Source: Lithobates sylvaticus (taxonomy: Eukaryota > Chordata > Amphibia > Anura > Ranidae). From it: a stretch of 64,000 nucleotides of DNA. The stretch covers positions 117,767,490-117,831,489 of the forward strand of contig CM053032.1 of assembly GCA_028564925.1 (NCBI GenBank), written 5' to 3'. The translations under genes were made by a program, and so were the position numbers. A model generated the notes under the pieces. The model saw nothing but the letters and a program-made list of their open reading frames with translations. It was not told where the DNA came from and searched no databases. Positions 22,383 through 33,470 of this stretch are shown here, piece after piece; position 1 is the stretch's first letter, and every line of letters starts with the position of its first letter.

Positions 22383-22625
22383 CGTCTATTTCCAAAAGAC
22401 AACCTCTGGATATAATGCTGAGCACATGCATTCAACTTCTTTGGTCGACCATGTGCTGAGTTATCTTCAGGGGACAGCAAATTTACACTGTTATACAAGC
22501 TGTACACTCACTACTTTACATTGTAGCAAAGTGTAATTTCATCAGTGTTGTCACATGAAAAGATAGAATAAAATATTTACAAAAATGTGAGGGGTGTACT
22601 CGCTTTGTGAGATACTGTTTGTATG

Positions 22626-22631
<6 letters not shown>

Positions 22632-22711
<80 letters not shown>
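22632..22711. repeat. (TA)n microsatellite
   Basis: About 40 TA units directly right of the Tc1 end and left of a hAT fragment. Reading frames of alternating Tyr-Ile through it are artefacts. Confidence 0.98.
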
Positions 22712-22713
<2 letters not shown>

Positions 22714-22734
22714 GGTATATGGATTGAACCTGAA

Positions 22735-24130
22735 AGAACTGCCACGCTAGGGAACTCCTTGGACCTGGCTTTGGTGTGCTCGGTCCCTTGCTGCGTTGGG
22801 CAGTAACAGACGTACTGTCTAGGGGACGGACTCTCCGCTTTTGCACCCTGCTCCCTCTTCTGCTGTGCTGTTGGGTCTGTGCGACCACCGCCTCTTCCTC
22901 CGAACTACACTGGTCACCTGCATGACGTTGATTCCATGTGGGGTCGAGGACCTCATCATCCTCCACATCATCTTCCACCTAGTCTTCACCCCTGCCCTCC
23001 TTGTCGGTCTGCACAATTGCGAAAGCAGCAGCAGTTGGCACCTGTGTTTCGTCATCATCCGAGACGTGCTGCGATGGTCCTCCCATGTACTCATCATGAA
23101 ACATAAGTGGTTGGGCATCGGTGCACACAATCTCTTCCACATCTGGGGCAGGGCTAGGTGGATGGCCCTGGGAAACCCTGCTAACAGAGTCATCAAAAAG
23201 CAGAAGAGACTGCTGCATGATTTGGGGCTCAGACTGCTTGGCTGATTTGCAAGGGGGTGAGGTGAAAGACTGATGGACATCGGCTGCAGGTGCCAACTCT
23301 GATCTTTCATCAGGAGACTGGGTGGGAGACAATGTGAAGGAATTGGAGGCACTGTCAGCAACCCAATCTACTATCGCCTGTACTTGTCCTGGCCTCAACA
23401 TTCGTACAGCCGCATTAGGCGCGACCAAATACCGCTGCAGGCTCTGTCGCCTACTTGCACCTGAGGAAGGTGTTTCACTTGTGTGTGTAGCTGGCACAGA
23501 TCGACCACATCCTCTCCCTGCAACAGGAGCTCCACCAGCAGCACCATGACCGGGGCCACGTCCCTTCTTTGACGTTCTCCTCATATTTTCCAAATTTAGG
23601 ATCTTGCCCTAAATGGGTGTTTTTGCAATAGCAGAATACACCCACAGTATGTAAACGGTGTATCTCACACCTAAAAAAAAATTATTTGAATAGCACAATA
23701 GAAGAAAAATATATAAATTGTGTATCTCCCACCTCCAGATATGCAGAAAACACTGCAATTTTTATTTTTTTTGCACTAAATGTGTGTTTTTGCAATAGCA
23801 GAATACACCCACAGTATGTAAACGGTTTATCTCACATCTACAGAAATGCAGAAAATGCTATTCAAAAAAAATGTTTTTGCCCTAAAAAATTTTTATTTGA
23901 ATAGCACAATAGAAGAACAATATATAAATTGTGTATCTCCCACCTCCAGATATGCAGAAAACACTGCAAACATTTTTTTTTGCACTAAATGTGTGTTTTT
24001 GCAATAGCAGAATACACCCAGAGTATGTAAACGGTGTATCTCAAAACCTACAGAAATGCAGAAAATGCTATTCAAAAAAAATGTTTTTGCCCTAAAAAAA
24101 ATTATTTGAATAGCACAATAGAAGAAAAAT
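22735..24130 (-). mobile_element. 5' fragment of a hAT element (same family as the copies at 27,390 and 41,804)
   Basis: On the minus strand this matches the start of the hAT transposase of the two larger copies: RRTSKKGRGPG at 23,590, a Gly/Arg-rich start, QAIVDWVADSAS, and the acidic stretch to the BED-finger start (SSLAWQFF) at about 22,750, where it stops. Upstream (23,620-24,130) are tandem repeats of the 5' untranslated type (GCAATAGCAGAATACACCCA at 23,626, 23,796 and about 24,002). A TAG interrupts the frame at about 22,976-22,978, in the same place as in the copy at 27,390. The catalytic part and the 5' end are absent. Confidence 0.88.
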
Positions 24131-24185
24131 TCATTACTATTTCTGCAACCTGACTACAATACAGTAATAAATGCTGAACCTTTAA

Positions 24186-25125
24186 CCGCTTCCCGACCGC
24201 CTTCTGCACATTTACGTCGGCAGAATGGCACGGCTAGGCAAAAGCACGTACAGGTACGTCCCCTTTAATTGCCTAGCCATGGGGTCGGTCGGGAGCTCCA
24301 TGACCATGGCCTCGGGACCAGCGGACCCGATTGCCGCTGGTGTCCCGCGATTGGGTCACAGAGCTGAAGAACGGGGAGAGGTCTGTGTAAACAAACCTCT
24401 CCCCGCGCTTCCTACACTGCCTGTCACTGATCAGCTGTTCCCTGTCATCGGGAAAGCCGATCAATGACATCAGACGTACAGCCACGCCCCCCTACTGTAA
24501 AAAAAATCACAACATGTCACACTTAGCCCCTCCCCGCCCGCTAGTGGTTAACTCCTTCACTGTCAGTGTCATTTACATAGGAATCAGTGCATTTAAATAG
24601 CACTGATTTCTATATAAATGACAATGGTCCCAAAAATGTGTCAAAAATTTCCGATGTGTCTGCGATAATGTCGCAGTCACAATAAAAATCACTGATCGCC
24701 GCCATTACTAGTAAAAGAAAAATATTAATAAAAATGCTATAAAACTATCCCTTATTTTGTAAACGCTATAACTTTTGTGCAAACAAATCAATAATTGCTA
24801 ATTGCGATTTTTTTTACCAAAAATATGTAGAAGAATACGTATCGGCCTAAACCGAGGAAAAAATTTTTTTGTTATATATTTTTTGGGGATATTTGCATTT
24901 TTTTAAAAATTGTCGCTCTATTTTTGTTTATAGCGCAAAAAATAAAAACCGCAGGGGCGATCAAATACCACCAAAAGAAAGCTCTATTTGTGGGAAAAAA
25001 AGGACGCCAATTTTGTTTGGGAGCCATGTCGCACGACCGCGCAATTGTCAGTTAAATAGACGCAGTGCCGAATCGCAAAAAGATGCCTGGTCCTTTGGCT
25101 GCAAATTGGTCCGGCGCTGAAGTGG
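24186..25125. mobile_element. TTAA-flanked element, copy A1
   Basis: Bounded by TTAA at 24,182-24,185 and 25,126-25,129. The ends are CCGCTTCCCGACCG and CCGGCGCTGAAGTGG. It carries the hairpin GGGGAGAGGT (24,373-24,382) / ACCTCTCCCC (24,395-24,404) and the family word ACCACCAAAAGAAAGCTC near the right end. No coding capacity. Confidence 0.88.
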
Positions 25126-25151
25126 TTAATTGGGCTTAAAGAAATATTTAA

Positions 25152-26112
25152 CCGCTTCCCGACCGGCGCACGATGATATATGTCGGCAGAATGGCATGGA
25201 CAGGCATAAGGGCGTATATATACGTCCCCTTTAAGATGCTGCCGTGCCATCGGGCGCGCCGCGAGAGCCGGTCGGGACCCCCGTCAGGTCGGTCGCGGGT
25301 CCCGCGGACTCGATTGCCGCAGGGACACCCACAATCGTCTCACGGGAAGGCTGAACGGGGAGATGCGGAAATAAACAGCATCTCCCCGTTCTGCCTAGCA
25401 ACTAGTGACGCCGATCTCTGCTCCCTGTGAGCAGAGATCAGCATTCACTAGCTGACAGCCACGCCCCCCACAGTAAGAAACACACCCCTAGGCATACTTA
25501 ACCCCTACACTGCCAGCTAGTGGTTAACCCCTTCACTGCCAGTGCCATTTATACAGGAATCAATGCATTTAAATAGCATTGATTGCAAAATGTGTCAAAA
25601 ATGTCCGATGTGTCCGCCATGATGTCGCAGTCACAATAAAAATTGCTGATCGCCGCCATTACTAATAAAAAAAAATTATTAATAAAAATGCTATAAAACT
25701 ATCCCCTATCTTGTAAATGCTATAAACGCTATAACTTCTGCGCAAACCAATCAATAATCGCTTATCGCAATTTTTTTTACCAAAAATATGTAGAAGAATA
25801 CGTATTGGCCTAAACTGAGGGAAAAATACATTTTTTATATATTTTTGGGGGATATTTATTATAGCAAAAAATAAAAAAGAATGTGTTTTTTTCAAAATTG
25901 TCACTATTTTTTGTTTATAGCGCAAAAAATAAAAACCGCAGGGGCGATCAAATACCACCAAAAGAAAGCTCTATTTGTGGGAAAAAAAGGACGTCAATTT
26001 TGTTTGGGAGCCACGTCACACGACAACGCAATTGTCAGTTAAAGTGACGCAGTGCCGAATCGCAAAAAGGGGCCTGGTCCTTTGGCTGCAAATTGGTCCG
26101 GCGCTGAAGTGG
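25152..26112. mobile_element. TTAA-flanked element, copy A2
   Basis: Bounded by TTAA at 25,148-25,151 and 26,113-26,116. Hairpins: GAACGGGGAGATGC (25,353-25,366) with GCATCTCCCCGTTC (25,378-25,391), and CTAGTGA..GATCTCTGCTC (25,402-25,423) with GAGCAGAGATC..TCACTAG (25,429-25,451). It is nearly identical to copy A3 and separated from A1 and A3 by the same 18-bp spacer. Confidence 0.9.
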
Positions 26113-26138
26113 TTAATTGGGCTTAAAGAAATATTTAA

Positions 26139-27098
26139 CCGCTTCCCGACCGGCGCACGATGATATACGTCGGCAGAATGACATGGACAGGCATAAGGGC
26201 GTATATATACGTCCCCTTTAAGATGCTGCCGTGCCATCAGGCGCGCCGCGAGAGCTGGTCGGGACCCCCGTCAGGTCGGTCGCGGGTCCAGGACTCGATT
26301 GCCGCAGGGACACCCACAATCGTCTCACGGGAAGGCTGAACGGGGAGATGCGGAAATAAACAGCATCTCCCCATTCTGCCTAGCAACTAGTGACGCCGAT
26401 CTCTGCTCCCTGTGAGCAGAGATCAGCATTCACTAGCTGACAGCCACGCCCCCCACAGTAAGAAACACACCCCTAGGCATACTTAACCCCTACACTGCCA
26501 GCTAGTGGTTAACCCCTTCACTGCCAGTGCCATTTATACAGGAATCAATGCATTTAAATAGCATTGATTGCAAAATGTGTCAAAAATGTCCGATGTGTCC
26601 GCCATGATGTCGCAGTCACAATAAAAATCGCTGATCGCCGCCATTACTAATAAAAAAAAATTATTAATAAAAATGCTATAAAACTATCCCCTATCTTGTA
26701 AATGCTATAAACGCTATAACTTCTGCGCAAACCAATCAATAATCGCTTATCGCAATTTTTTTTACCATAAATATGTAGAAGAATACCTATTGGCCTAAAC
26801 TGAGGGAAAAATAATTTTTTTATATATTTTTGGGGGATATTTATTATAGCAAAAAATAAAAAAGAATGCGTTTTTTTCAAAATTGTCACTATTTTTTTGT
26901 TTATAGCGCAAAAAATAAAAACCGCAGGGGCGATCAAATACCACCAAAAGAAAGCTCTATTTGTGGGAAAAAAAGGACGTCAATTTTGTTTGGGAGCCAC
27001 GTCACACGACCACGCAATTGTCAGTTAAAGTGACGCAGTGCCGAATCGCAAAAAGGGGCCTGGTCCTTTGGCTGCAAATTGGTCCGGTCTGAAAGTGG
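26139..27098. mobile_element. TTAA-flanked element, copy A3
   Basis: Bounded by TTAA at 26,135-26,138 and 27,099-27,102. It differs from A2 at only a few tens of bases by eye. The offset between A2 and A3 is 987 bp including the spacer, so the pair is a tandem duplication rather than two independent insertions (inference). Confidence 0.9.
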
Positions 27099-27102
27099 TT
27101 AA

Positions 27103-27381
27103 AGAACAATTTTAGAATTTTAATCCGTGAGCTAAATTTAATGTACTGGCTTGTCTTCAAAAGACAAATGATTTGAAATATAAAAGCACTTTACAAGAGA
27201 ATGTCTGAAAAAAGATTACGCTTACAGAATTTTTTGGTCAATGTCCTGACCTTCCTGATATTCCTGTAAGTCAATTTGATGTGCTGTGGCAGAACTTGAA
27301 ACCTGGTAAATTATGAGATAGGAGATAATTACTTTTCATACCTATGATGCCCGTCAATATCATTCATAGTAAGGAAAATAT
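27103..27381. other. Single-copy-looking sequence, probably intron
   Basis: AT-rich, with no match to other parts of the window. It sits between the TTAA array and the hAT element and is continuous (across the hAT insertion) with the sequence upstream of the receptor exon at 35,726. Probably intron of that gene (inference). Confidence 0.5.
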
Positions 27382-27608
27382 ATTAACACTAGGGTTGAGC
27401 GATCCCGAACTGTAAAGTTCGGGTTCGTACCGGACTTTTGGGTTTTTGGTACCCGGACCCGAACAATTTACTGTATGTTTGGGTTCGGGTCCGGTTTTCG
27501 GCAATGCAATGGCGCATTTTAAAAAGCTGCAGGGCAGCCATTCAACATTCGTTTAACTGGTGTGCCCTTAGAATCCGTCACAGCTATGCCTACTAATGGC
27601 ATGGCTGT

Positions 27609-27646
27609 GATTGGCCAGTGCAGCATGTGACCCAGCCTCTATATAA
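27609..27646 (+). promoter_or_regulatory. Candidate hAT promoter (CCAAT-type and TATA boxes)
   Basis: GATTGGCC (inverted CCAAT) near 27,610 and TATATAA at 27,640-27,646, followed by GAGGCACACAGCACAGC. The copy at 41,804 keeps both boxes at the same spacing (GATTGGCC near 42,028, TATATATA at 42,059-42,066), which supports function. Confidence 0.6.
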
Positions 27647-27686
27647 GCTAGAGGCACACAGCACAGCAAGTCACTCTGCTTTACAT

Positions 27687-27975
27687 AGTGTAGGAAAAGG
27701 TTCCTGCTGCTGCTTTGAGGGAGAGAATTAGATAGGAGTCCTGATTCAGAAATCTATTCTAATTACTCAGCGTCAGCGATCTACATTGATTTAGTTGTGT
27801 GGGTGCAGTGCACAAACTTTTTACACTGGCCTGAGAGAAAAGATAGATAGTGTAGGGAAAGGTTCCTGCTGCTGCTTTGAGGGATAGAATTAGATAGGAG
27901 TCCTAAATCAGAAATCTATGCTAATTACTCAGCGATCTACATTGATTTAGTTGTGTGGGGGCAGTGCATAGTCTT
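27687..27975 (+). repeat. 161-bp direct duplication in the hAT leader
   Basis: TAGTGTAGG.AAAGGTTCCTGCTGCTGCTTTGAGGG begins at 27,687 and again at 27,848. Both copies run to TTGATTTAGTTGTGTGGG. The copy at 41,804 has only one related stretch. Confidence 0.8.
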
Positions 27976-28069
27976 TTTACACTGCCAGGAGCCCAGTGCC
28001 AGAGAAAATATAACTTTTATCTGCAAGCTCAGTGCACCAGCACTGCATAAGTTACTGTGAGATACACAC

Positions 28070-28330
28070 TTTAGATACTGTCGGTGTATTCTGCTATTCC
28101 AAAAACACCCATTTAGGGCAAAAAAAAATATATTTTGCAGTGTTTTCTGCATATCTGTAGGTTTGAGATACCCAATTTAAATAGTGTTCTTCTATTGTGC
28201 TATTCCAAAAAAAATTTTTAGGGCAAACATTTTTTTTTTGAATGCCATTTTCTGCATATCTGTAGGTATGCGATACACCCTTTAGATACCGTTGCTCTAT
28301 TCTGCTATTCTAAAAACACCCATTTAGGGC
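28070..28330 (+). repeat. Leader tandem repeats just upstream of the transposase
   Basis: About two copies of a ~120-bp unit with TTCTGCTATTCCAAAAACACCCATTTAGGGC and TTTTCTGCATATCTGTAGGT. The same unit type occurs in the minus-strand fragment (23,620-24,130) and, expanded, in the copy at 42,430-42,975. Confidence 0.75.
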
Positions 28331-28342
28331 AAGATCCTAAAT

Positions 28343-31300
28343 TTGAAAAATATGAGGAGAACGTCAAAGAAGGGACGTGGCCCCGGTCGTGGTGCTGCTG
28401 GTGGAGCTCCTGTTGCAGGGAGAGGACGTGGTCGATCTGTGCCAGCTACACGCACAAGTAAAACACCTTCCTCAGGTGCGAGTAGGCGACAGAGCCTGCA
28501 GCGGTATTTGGTTGGGCCTAATGCAGCTGTACGAATGTTGAGGCCAGGACAAGTACAGGCGATAGTAGATTGGGTTGCTGACAGTGCCTCCGGTTCCTTC
28601 ACATTGTCACCCACCCAGTCTCCTGATGAAAGATCAGAGTTGGCACCTGCAGCCGATGTCCATCAGTCTCTCACCTCACCCCCTTGCAAATCAGCCAAGC
28701 AGTCTGAGCCCCAAATCATGCAGCAGTCTCTTCTGCTTTTTGATGACTCTTTTAGCAGGGTTTCCCAGGGCCATCCACCTAGCCCTGCCCCAGAAGTGGA
28801 AGATACTGTGTGCACCGATGCCCAACCACTTATGTTTCAAGATGAGTACATGGGAGGACCATCGGAGCACGTCTCGGATGATGACAAAACACAAGTGCCA
28901 ACTGCTGCTGCTTTCGCAATTGTGCAGACCGACAAGGAGGGCAGGGGTGAAGACTAGGTGGAAGATTATGTGGAGGACGATGAGGTCCTCAACCCCACAT
29001 GGAATCAACGTCAAGCAGGTGACCAGTGTAGTTCGGAGGAAGAGGCAGTGGTCGCACAGAGCCACCAGCACAGCAGAAGAGGGAGCAGGGTGCAAAAGCG
29101 GAGCATCCGTCCCCTAGACAGTATGTCTGCTACTGCCCAACGCAGCAAGGGACCAAGCACACCAAAGCCAGGTCCAAGGAGTTCCCTAGCGTGGCAGTTC
29201 TTCAGACAATGTGCTGATGACAAGACATGAGTGGTTTGCACGCTGTGCCATCAGAGCCTGAAGCGAGGCATAAACATTCTCAACCTGAGCACAACCTGCA
29301 TGACCAGGCATCTAAGTGTAAAGCACGAGCTGCAGTGGAGTAGACACCTCAAAAACCAAGAAAGGTCTCTGGCTCCTCCTGCTTCCTCTTCTGCTGCAGT
29401 CTCGGCCTCTTCATCCACCTCTGTAGTGAGAGTGGCACCTGCCAACCAGCAAACAGAGGATCTGCCAGCAACACTACCACCTGGGTCACCAACCATCTCC
29501 ACAATGTCCCATGGAAGCGTTCAGCTCTCTATCTCCCAAACACTGGGTACCCCCCTACCCACCCACGATCCCTGGCCCTGAATGCCAGCATTTCAAAATT
29601 CCTCGCCTTAAAAATGCTGTCATTCCGTCTGGTGGAGACGCAGAGTTTTAACAGCCTGATGGCATTGGCTGTCCCACAGTACGTCGTGCCCAGCCGCTAC
29701 TACTTTTCCAGGTGAGCCATCCCTTCCCTGCACAACCAAGTGGGGGACAAAATCAGGTGTGCACTGCGCAACGCCATCTGTGGCAAGGTCCACCTAACTA
29801 CGGATGTGTGGAACAGTAAGCACGGTCAGGGACGTTATATCTCCCTAACAGCACACTGGGTAAATGCAGTGGCGGCTGGGCCTGAGGCAGATAGCAGTTT
29901 GGCGCATGTCCTTCCACCACCAAGAATTGCAGGGCGCTTCAGTTTGCCTCCTGTTGCTAACTCCTCCTACTCCACTTCCTCATCCTCTACCGCCTCCTCA
30001 TCTGGTCAGCGTAGCACCTTCACCACCAACTTCAGCACAGCCAGGGTTAAACGACAGCAGGCAGTTTTAAAACTTTCCTGTTTGGGGGAAAAACCCCACA
30101 CCGCGCAGGAGTTGTGGAGGGACATGGAACAACAGACCGATGAGTGGTTGGTGGTAGTGCGCCTCAAGCCTGGCCTGGTGGTGTGCGATAATGGGCGAAA
30201 TCTCGTAGCAGCTCTGGGCCTAGCCGGTTTGATGCACATCCCTTGCCTGGCGCATGTGCTGAACTTGGTGGTCCAGAGGTTCCTTAAAAATTACCCCGAT
30301 ATGCCAGAGCTGCTGCTGAAAGTGCGGGCCATCTGTGCACACTTTCGGCGTTCTCACCCTGCTGCTGCTCGCCTGTCAGTGCTGCAGTGTAACTTCGGCC
30401 TTCCCGCTCACCGCCTCATATGTGACGTGCCCACAAGGTGGAACTCCTCCTTGCACATGCTGGCCAGACTGTGCGAGCAGCAGCAGGCGATAGTGGAGAA
30501 TCAGCTGCAGCACGCACGCGTGAGTCGCTCTGAGGAACAGCACCACTTCACCACCAATAACTGGGCCTCCATGCGAGACCTGTGTGCCTTGTTGCGCTGT
30601 TTCGAGTACTCCACCAACATGGCCAGTGCCGATGAAGCTGTTCTCATCGTTCCTTTCCTATTTTTATGCCTCCTTGAAAAAATGCTTTGCGTGATGATGG
30701 AAGAGGATGTGGCACAGGAGGAGGAGGAGAAAAAGGAGGAGGAGGAAGAGACATAATTTCTAAGGCTTTCAGGGCAGTCATTCACAAGTGGCTACGAGGG
30801 TGGGTTCCTGCACCAACAAACGCCAGGTACACAATTGTCCGGCAGCAAGGGCACAGTTCTGGAGGATGATGAGGTGGAGGATAAGGGGGAGAAGATGGAG
30901 GAGGAGGAACCATGTTCAAAGCAGGGTGGCACCCAGACCAGCTAATGGCCATCACTGGTGCGTGGCAGGGGGGATACAGAGGACACAGACGATACACCTC
31001 CCACAGAGGACAGCTTTTCGTTGCCTCTGGGCAGCCTGGCACACATGAGCGATTACATGCTGCAGTGCCTCCGCAACGACCGCCGAGTTGCCCACATTCT
31101 AACTGGTGCTGATTACTGGGTGGCCACCCTGCTAGATCCCTGTTACAAGGACAACCTACTGTCCTTAATTCCCTCACTGGAGTGTGATCGTAAGATGCGC
31201 GAGTACAAGCGCACACTGGTAGACGTGCTGCTGGTGGCATTCCCACCTGACAGCAGGGGTACGTTGGAAGCACAAGGCGAAGGCAGAGGAGGAGGAAGAG

Positions 31301-31728
31301 GTCGCCAACAAAGCCGGGGGAAGGCCAGCACCTCAGAAGGCAGGGTTAGCATGGCCGTAATGTGGAAAAGCTTTGTCAGCACGCCACAACAACCAGCATC
31401 ACTAGCTGAGATGGAACGTCTTAGCAGGAAGCAGCATTTCACCAACATGGTGGAGCACTATGTGTGCACATGCCTACACTTACTGAATGAGGGGACTGCC
31501 CCCTTCAACTTCTGGGTCTCCAAATTGGGCACATGGCCTGAGCTTGCCTTGGAGGTGCTGTCCTGCCCTGCAGCCAGTGTATTATCTGAACATGTATTTA
31601 GCACGGCAGGGGGCGTTATCACAGACAAGCGCAGCCGCCTGTCCAGAGCCAATGTGCACAAGCTCACGTTCATTAAAATGAACCAGGTATTGATCCCACA
31701 GGACTTGTCCATACCTTGTGCAGAATAG
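28343..31728 (+). pseudogene. hAT transposase gene, copy C, broken
   Basis: Order of parts: a Gly/Arg-rich basic start (about 28,360-28,440), a serine/acidic region, a BED zinc finger (about 29,190-29,330, VCTLCHQSLKRG ... TRHLSVKH), an RNase-H-like catalytic core (HLTTDVWNSKHGQGRY near 29,800; VVCDNGRN near 30,180; HIPCLAHVLNLVVQRFL near 30,240), a Glu-rich insertion near 30,700-30,750, and the hAT dimerisation region (about 31,500-31,690, STAGGVITDKRSRLSR). Breaks: TAG at 28,955-28,957, TGA at 29,228-29,230 within the BED finger, a frame change between 29,560 and 29,740, TAA at 30,754-30,756 and a frame change before 30,958. Inactive, but highly similar to the copy at 43,034. Confidence 0.93.
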
Positions 31729-32415
31729 ACATGTATACCGGTGTTCTGACAAAAACTGTCCAGCCATCGGATAGTGTCCTTCCCGTACTGTGCAGGCGCA
31801 GCGCTTGCGTGGTACGGAGGACAAGGAGATTCCGAAAATCTCAGAAGATTAACGGCACCTGGGCTGTGAGTACAGGTTCAAGCCCCACCATCCAAGTGGA
31901 CATACGGTAGCACATAGTAACAGAGCCCCTCACGGGCTTGCTTCGCTCGCCACGCTTCGGGCACGGCCTTGCTTCGCTCGGCTTGAACCTCGGATGGTGT
32001 GGCTTGAACCTGGACTCACCGCGCAGGCGCCGTTCATCTTCGGAGATTTTCGGAATCCCCTTGTCTTACATACTGCGCAAGTGCAGTACAGGGTGGACAA
32101 TATACGACTGGGGACAGAATTCGTCACTTCGACACGTATTTTTGCTCTTTCTCACTCTTTTGGGGTGTACCCTAATTTAAAAAAAAAATTTAAATTAAAA
32201 ACAAAAAACAGTTTTGGCTTCCTCGTCCTCCTCCACCGCCGCTTCCACCTACACCACCACATCCACCGCCACCTCAACCTCCTACTCCATATGGACCTCG
32301 TCCTCCTAGGTCAAGATTATTATTTTTTATTTTTTTAATTTCAAAGTATTTTATTTTCCCACTAGCTTATCCATTAAATTTAATATTTTTTTCCAGAAAG
32401 GGCGTATTCTGGGGC
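31729..32415 (+). other. 3' untranslated region of hAT copy C (left part)
   Basis: GC-rich to 32,130, with inverted words around CGCGCAGGCGCCGTTC and TTGCTTCGCTCGGCTTGAACC, then AT-rich. The part 31,676-32,155 reappears in reverse complement at 34,643-35,082 inside the nested element. The untranslated region continues at 35,148. Confidence 0.75.
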
Positions 32416-32537
32416 ATTCCCACTAGGGATGAGCCGAACACCACCCTGTTCGGTTCGCACCAGAACCTGCGAACAGACCTAAAGCTCGTGTGAACTTTAG
32501 AACCCTATTAAAGTCTATGGGACTCGAACGTTCAAAA

Positions 32538-33345
32538 TCAAAAGTGCTAATTTTAAAGGCTTATATGCAAGTTATTGTCATAAAAAGTGTTTGGGGACCT
32601 GGGTCCTGCCCCAGGGGACATGTATCAATGCAAAAAAAAGTTTTAAAAACTGAAGTTTTTTCAGGAGCAGTGATTTTAATAATGCTTAATGTGAAACAAT
32701 AAAAGTGTAATATTCCTTTAAATTTCGTACCTGGGGGGTGTGTATAGTATGCCTGTGAAGGGGCGCATGTTTCCCGTGCTTAGAACTGTCCCTGCACAAA
32801 GTGTCATTTTTGCAGGAAAAAAAGCTATTTAAAATCACTCGCGGCTAATGAATTGCCGGCTCCCGTAACACAGAGAACAGTCATTCATTGAAAGTCATTG
32901 ATAAAAAAAAGTCATTGATAAAAAAAAAAAAAAAAGCGTGGGGGTCCCCCCAAATTCAATTACCAGGCCCTTCAGGTCTGCTATGGATATTAAGGGGAAC
33001 CCTGCTTCAAATTTAAAACAAAATGGACGTGGGGGTCCCCCTCAAAATCCATACCAGACCCTTATCCGAACACGCAACCTGGCAGGCCGCAGGAAAAGAG
33101 GGGGGGACGAGAGCGCCCCCCCTCCTGAACCATACCAGGCCACATGCCCTCAACATTGGGAGGGTGTTTTGGGGGTCTGTGACCCCTCAAAGCACCATGT
33201 CCCCATGTTGATGGGGACAAGGGCCTCTTCCCCACAACCCTGGCCATTGGTTGTGGGGTTCTGCGGGCGGGGGGCTTATCGAAATCTGGAAGCCCCCTTT
33301 AACAAGGGGACCCCCAGATCCCGCCCCCCCCTGTGTGAAATGGTA
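32538..33345 (+). repeat. Left arm of the foldback element
   Basis: Pairs by eye with the reverse complement of 33,775-34,642, e.g. GGGGACCTGGGTCCTGCCCC at 32,595 and ACCAGGCCCTTCAGGTCTGC at 32,962. Fragments of this arm family also lie at 4,781-5,317 and 11,441-11,775. Reading frames through the GC-rich part appear on both strands and are not genes. Confidence 0.9.
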
Positions 33346-33470
33346 AGACCTGGTAAGACCCCCAGATCCCGCCCCCCTCTAACGTCATGGGAAAAAGCCA
33401 TAGGGAAGTCCCCATGACGTCCCCGTGTGTCAGAGGGGGGCGGGGTCACCAGGTGGCCCCGCTCTCCATT

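Larger units (their letters stand above)
17160..22617 (-). mobile_element. Tc1/mariner element (Tc1-A), entered by a MITE and an LTR element
   Basis: The left end reads TA then CAGTGTCTCACAA (17,158-17,172). The right end read in reverse gives CAGTATCTCACAAAGCGAG (22,617 inward). Both ends continue into the same ~200-bp sequence (CAACACTGAAGAAATTACACTTTGC), so the terminal inverted repeats are long. The TA target is kept at the left and reads TT at the right. The transposase lies on the minus strand. It is interrupted by a Harbinger-like MITE (17,981-18,420) and by a 3.8-kb LTR element (18,604-22,382). A second copy of the same family lies at 38,222-61,085. Confidence 0.92.

Noticed and set aside
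22551-22978. Open frames with long Tyr-Ile runs
   Set aside because: They are translations of the (TA)n tract joined to hAT sequence, not proteins.
27225-27280. Short candidate exon: CTTACAG acceptor-like, GTAAGT donor-like
   Set aside because: The pyrimidine tract is weak, the exon would be under 40 bases and no frame matches the receptor convincingly.
28324-29241. Minus-strand frames opposite the hAT N-terminal region
   Set aside because: Shadows of the sense frame; sense shows the BED finger and is shared by three copies.
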